Source: Bacteroidales bacterium M5 (lineage in GTDB: Bacteria > Bacteroidota > Bacteroidia > Bacteroidales > Muribaculaceae). Taken from it: DNA of 23,072 nucleotides. The stretch spans positions 1 to 23,072 of the forward strand of contig LUJP01000030.1 in NCBI GenBank assembly GCA_001689535.1, written 5' to 3'. Shown one piece after another: positions 20,792-23,072 of the stretch; within the stretch, counting starts at the first letter, position 1; each line of letters opens with the position of its first letter. The translations under genes were made by a program, and so were the position numbers. Under the pieces are notes generated by a model, which searched no databases, had not been told where the DNA came from, and saw only the letters and a program-made list of their open reading frames with translations.

Positions 20792-22530
20792 GCGGCTTCT
20801 TCAGCTTTTTCAAACCGCCATACCCGGGTGTTCTGCCGCCCGATGCTCCGGCGTGTATCGAGCACGGGAGTGAAACTGTAGCCCCACGATTCAAAGAGCG
20901 GCCGGTTGGCTTCCATGTCCTCGTCGCCGGTGATGAGATAGCCTTCGGCCGGGCGGTCTTTCACAAACCGGGCCACACGGTCGCCCAGATAGAAATTCAG
21001 TTCGAAATAATGCACGGGATCGCCTTTGGCTGTCTCGCCCAGCTGGATGTACTCGTAGAGCACACCCTTGCCCGGAGGAACGGCTGCGGCGATGGCCGAG
21101 GCTACATCCTTCTGCGATTTGGTGTTGAGCACGGCCGGCTGATATACACCGTCGACCGACACATATATGGCCATAATCATCGCAGCGCTCCAGCCTATGG
21201 AGTCGAGCGGGCCGCACCGGCGGTCGCCGGCAAAAATCCAGAAGAGCGACGCGGCAGCCGGAATCATCACGAGAATCCACTGCCACCACTTGCCGCAGGA
21301 GGCCACTGCCTGCATCATGGCGAGATTCTGGGCGGCATGACGTCCGTGGCCTACCACCGATTCCGGTATCAGGCCGCATTTCAGTGCCACGAATACCGCC
21401 GGCACCAGAATGGCAAGCACCGATATGAACCAGGCGAATATGTGGGGGATGGAAGCGGTGCGGCGGCCGATGTATTTTACGAATCTCACCGTCAGGTAAG
21501 CCATAAACGGATACATGGGCATGAGGTAAACGCTGCGCTTGCTCTGCGGAATGCAGTAGAACACGAAAATCACCACCGAAACCACGGAGGCAAATCTGAA
21601 GAGCGACCGGTTCCCGGTGTCGCTGAAACTCAGGGAGTCGACACGTCCCGGAACCCCTTTGTTTTTCGCGCGGCGAATCAGTCCTATGAAACACATTACC
21701 ACAAGCAGCGTCCACGGGAGCATGCCCACGGTAAGCGTCATGATGTTGTAAGGCCACGAATGCACACACGAGTCATAATCCATGCTGCTTGTCATGCGGC
21801 CGAAGTTTTCCTCTATCACCAGGTCTAAGAATTCCTTTCCGCCCTGCTGGTAGGCCGCCCAATACCATAGCAGCGGCAGTATGAGCGACAGAAGTCCCGA
21901 AAGGGCGATTTTCCAGAACGCCTTGAAGAAATTCACGCGCTGAATGAGCAGGAAAATACCTACGGCGAGACACGGAACCACCATTCCAACGGGGCCTTTG
22001 GTGAGGGTGGCGAGGCTCATCATCAGCGTAGCGCTCCAGGATATGCCGTTCATTCCTTTCTTCCACCAGTCGTAGAAGCAGTATATCGCATTTACCGTAA
22101 GCATGGTGAGCACCATATCCACGCGACAGTTGAGTCCCGCGCGATGAATCTCGAATGCAGTGAGAAGCACGAGTGCCGTACAGAGGCCTTCGCTTATACC
22201 GCGCCGGCGAGCTATGAAATAAAAGGTCCATACCGTCATTATTATCAGTGCCAGAGCCGACGGCAGGCGCGAGGTATATTCCGTGACATGGCCTCCGAAA
22301 ACCCACGAAGCGGCGGCAATCAGCCAGTGGAAGAACGGGGGTTTATAGGGAATCTCGCCGCCGGTGTTGGTGGGCAGAATCCAGTTGCCGCTCTCGAGCA
22401 TCGAATAGGCCACTAAAGCCTCGCGGGGCTCGCCTTTGGTATGGAAATCGGAAAGACCGAGAAATGGCAGCAACGTGGCCATGCATACTATCAGCAGAAG
22501 CCAGAAAACTTGTTGGCGGGAAAGACTCAT
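20767..22530 (-). CDS. ArnT-like GT39 membrane glycosyltransferase
   Basis: A 587-residue integral membrane enzyme with about ten or more hydrophobic helices in its first two thirds and a soluble C-terminal domain. The first periplasmic loop reads HTKGEPREALVAYSMLESGNWILP in two halves, aligning with the acidic-plus-Arg motif of ArnT and protein mannosyltransferases, and YKPPFFHWL holds the conserved Lys. ArnT-family enzymes take a sugar from polyprenyl phosphate at the periplasmic face and put it on lipid A or another acceptor. The gene converges with the GT2 enzyme and deacetylase, overlapping by 25 bases, and the three would form a pathway. ArnA, ArnB and the ArnE/F flippase are absent, so the sugar is unlikely to be L-Ara4N made here. 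No consensus promoter is visible upstream. Confidence 0.87.
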   Translation of the reverse strand: MSLSRQQVFWLLLIVCMATLLPFLGLSDFHTKGEPREALVAYSMLESGNWILPTNTGGEIPYKPPFFHWLIAAASWVFGGHVTEYTSRLPSALALIIMTVWTFYFIARRRGISEGLCTALVLLTAFEIHRAGLNCRVDMVLTMLTVNAIYCFYDWWKKGMNGISWSATLMMSLATLTKGPVGMVVPCLAVGIFLLIQRVNFFKAFWKIALSGLLSLILPLLWYWAAYQQGGKEFLDLVIEENFGRMTSSMDYDSCVHSWPYNIMTLTVGMLPWTLLVVMCFIGLIRRAKNKGVPGRVDSLSFSDTGNRSLFRFASVVSVVIFVFYCIPQSKRSVYLMPMYPFMAYLTVRFVKYIGRRTASIPHIFAWFISVLAILVPAVFVALKCGLIPESVVGHGRHAAQNLAMMQAVASCGKWWQWILVMIPAAASLFWIFAGDRRCGPLDSIGWSAAMIMAIYVSVDGVYQPAVLNTKSQKDVASAIAAAVPPGKGVLYEYIQLGETAKGDPVHYFELNFYLGDRVARFVKDRPAEGYLITGDEDMEANRPLFESWGYSFTPVLDTRRSIGRQNTRVWRFEKAEEAAQISSSEP

Positions 22531-22596
22531 ATTTTTATTTATTCAGAAGTTGTGACACTTGGAAGATGTTGCAGAACCCGAAATTTCGTTCAATTT

Positions 22597-22665
22597 GCGG
22601 GGATGCACGTTCGGGCACCCGCCGATAATTGAATATCCTCTGGTCGGCTGCTACAGGGAGCAGCC
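22597..22665 (+). repeat. Two-hairpin intergenic repeat, copy 2 (degenerate)
   Basis: GCGGG (22597-22601) pairs with CCCGC (22618-22622) around GATGCACGTTCGGGCA, and GGCTGCT (22646-22652) pairs with AGCAGCC (22659-22665). GGGATGCACG, GGCTGCT, GAGCAGCC and a following CACTTTTTG match the reverse complement of 12480-12570 in the same order. It lies in the 22531-22866 gap, which otherwise holds only the tRNA promoter and no credible gene. Confidence 0.65.
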
Positions 22666-22837
22666 CCACTTTTTGTAGGTTTGCAACGCCTTCGGATGGT
22701 TTGTGCAAAGATAGTCAATTTGTTTCGATTTGATTCAACCCGTTTTGCCTAATGTGGAAATAGGGATGAAAAGATAATAAACTGTGAAAAAATGTGAAAA
22801 TATTTGGCGATGTCTTGCATGTATCAGAAAATAGCCA

Positions 22838-22845
22838 TACCTTTG
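22838..22845 (+). promoter_or_regulatory. Promoter -7 element of tRNA-Pro
   Basis: TACCTTTG fits TAnnTTTG exactly and equals the rplM -7 element. CTTG at 22813-22816, 21 bases upstream, is a likely -33. The tRNA begins 21 bases after the -7 element. Confidence 0.7.
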
Positions 22846-22866
22846 CATCGCTTTTGAAAAACAACT

Positions 22867-22940
22867 CGGGGTGTAGCTCAGTTGGTTAGAGTACGCGTCT
22901 GGGGGGCGTGAGGTCGCTAGTTCGAGTCTAGTCACCCCGA
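22867..22940 (+). tRNA. tRNA-Pro, anticodon GGG
   Basis: A 74-base cloverleaf. Acceptor CGGGGTG (22867-22873) pairs with CACCCCG (22933-22939), discriminator A at 22940. The anticodon stem is CGCGT/GCGTG around the loop CTGGGGG, giving anticodon GGG. The T stem is GCTAG/CTAGT around TTCGAGT, with one G-U pair. CCA is not encoded; CAA follows. It reads proline codons CCC and CCU. Confidence 0.95.
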
Positions 22941-22952
22941 CAAAGCAAAAGC

Positions 22953-22993
22953 AAGTGAGTGCAGCTTTTTAAGTTGCACTCACTTTTCTTTTA
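22953..22993 (+). terminator. Rho-independent terminator after tRNA-Pro
   Basis: AAGTGAGTGCA (22953-22963) and TGCACTCACTT (22975-22985) form a perfect 11-base stem that can extend inward to a TTT loop, followed by TTCTTTTA. The remaining 79 bases of the window hold nothing I can identify. Confidence 0.92.
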
Positions 22994-23072
22994 TACCCCA
23001 CTTCCGGTTTGCCGACGGCCGGAGGCCGACGCTGGCTCAGTAGAAAATGGCGCATGGTAAAAGAACTGTGTT

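Noticed and set aside
20623..21828. Plus-strand frame of 401 codons antisense to the GT39 gene
   Set aside because: The opposite strand encodes a well-formed membrane transferase; this frame has no motif, and its His/Arg-rich composition is typical of a shadow.
22735..22935. 66-codon minus-strand frame beginning MTRLELATSRPPD
   Set aside because: It is antisense to tRNA-Pro; this peptide start is a well-known false call produced by the tRNA sequence.

Overview
The window looks like chromosomal DNA from a member of the Bacteroidales, possibly a Muribaculaceae-type gut bacterium (the family is an inference). The signs are repeated promoters of the Bacteroidetes type (-33 TTTG, 19-21 bases, -7 TAnnTTTG), start codons without clear Shine-Dalgarno sequences, a TonB receptor with an N-terminal carboxypeptidase-regulatory-like domain, and the operon rplM-rpsI-rpsB-tsf. 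Most of the window is ordinary, GC-richer core genome. The first 1.45 kb is an AT-richer insertion sequence.

Layout. 1-1470: a complete IS3-family element (orfA/orfB with an A7 slippery site), apparently inserted into the loop of a hairpin just beyond an exported CMD-cupin gene. 1496-3424: that gene and a divergent AraC-type regulator. 3445-5751: a TonB-dependent receptor with a near-perfect promoter. 5861-8644: a large FAD/Fe-S oxidoreductase (D-lactate/D-2-hydroxyacid dehydrogenase type). 8812-9297: a small protein with an N-terminal export or lipoprotein signal and a C-terminal membrane anchor, an arrangement like that of a one-piece spanin. 9304-12430: rplM-rpsI-rpsB-tsf, with a promoter, structured leaders before rplM and rpsB, and a strong terminator. 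12431-12670: an intergenic two-hairpin repeat. 12671-14092: a flavodoxin-like reductase and a SpoU RNA methyltransferase, three bases apart. 14096-16748: rnr-folB on the minus strand. 16807-18911: gyrB with promoter and terminator. 19020-22530: a polysaccharide deacetylase, a GT2 polyprenyl-phosphate sugar transferase and a convergent ArnT-like GT39 transferase. 22531-22866: a second, degenerate copy of the two-hairpin repeat. 22867-22940: tRNA-Pro(GGG) with promoter and terminator.

How the genes work together. The ribosomal block and EF-Ts form one translation operon. The deacetylase, GT2 enzyme and GT39 enzyme together resemble the lipid-carrier sugar route that decorates lipid A in other bacteria: sugar loaded onto polyprenyl phosphate, N-deacetylated, then transferred at the outer face of the inner membrane. 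The AraC regulator probably controls the exported CMD-cupin protein facing it.

The observations most worth a second look are the three-way-junction leader of rplM, the competing hairpins before rpsB, the Arn-like three-gene set, the lone spanin-like gene, the two-hairpin repeat family and the IS in a hairpin loop. No clearly new multi-gene system, CRISPR array or defence island was seen.
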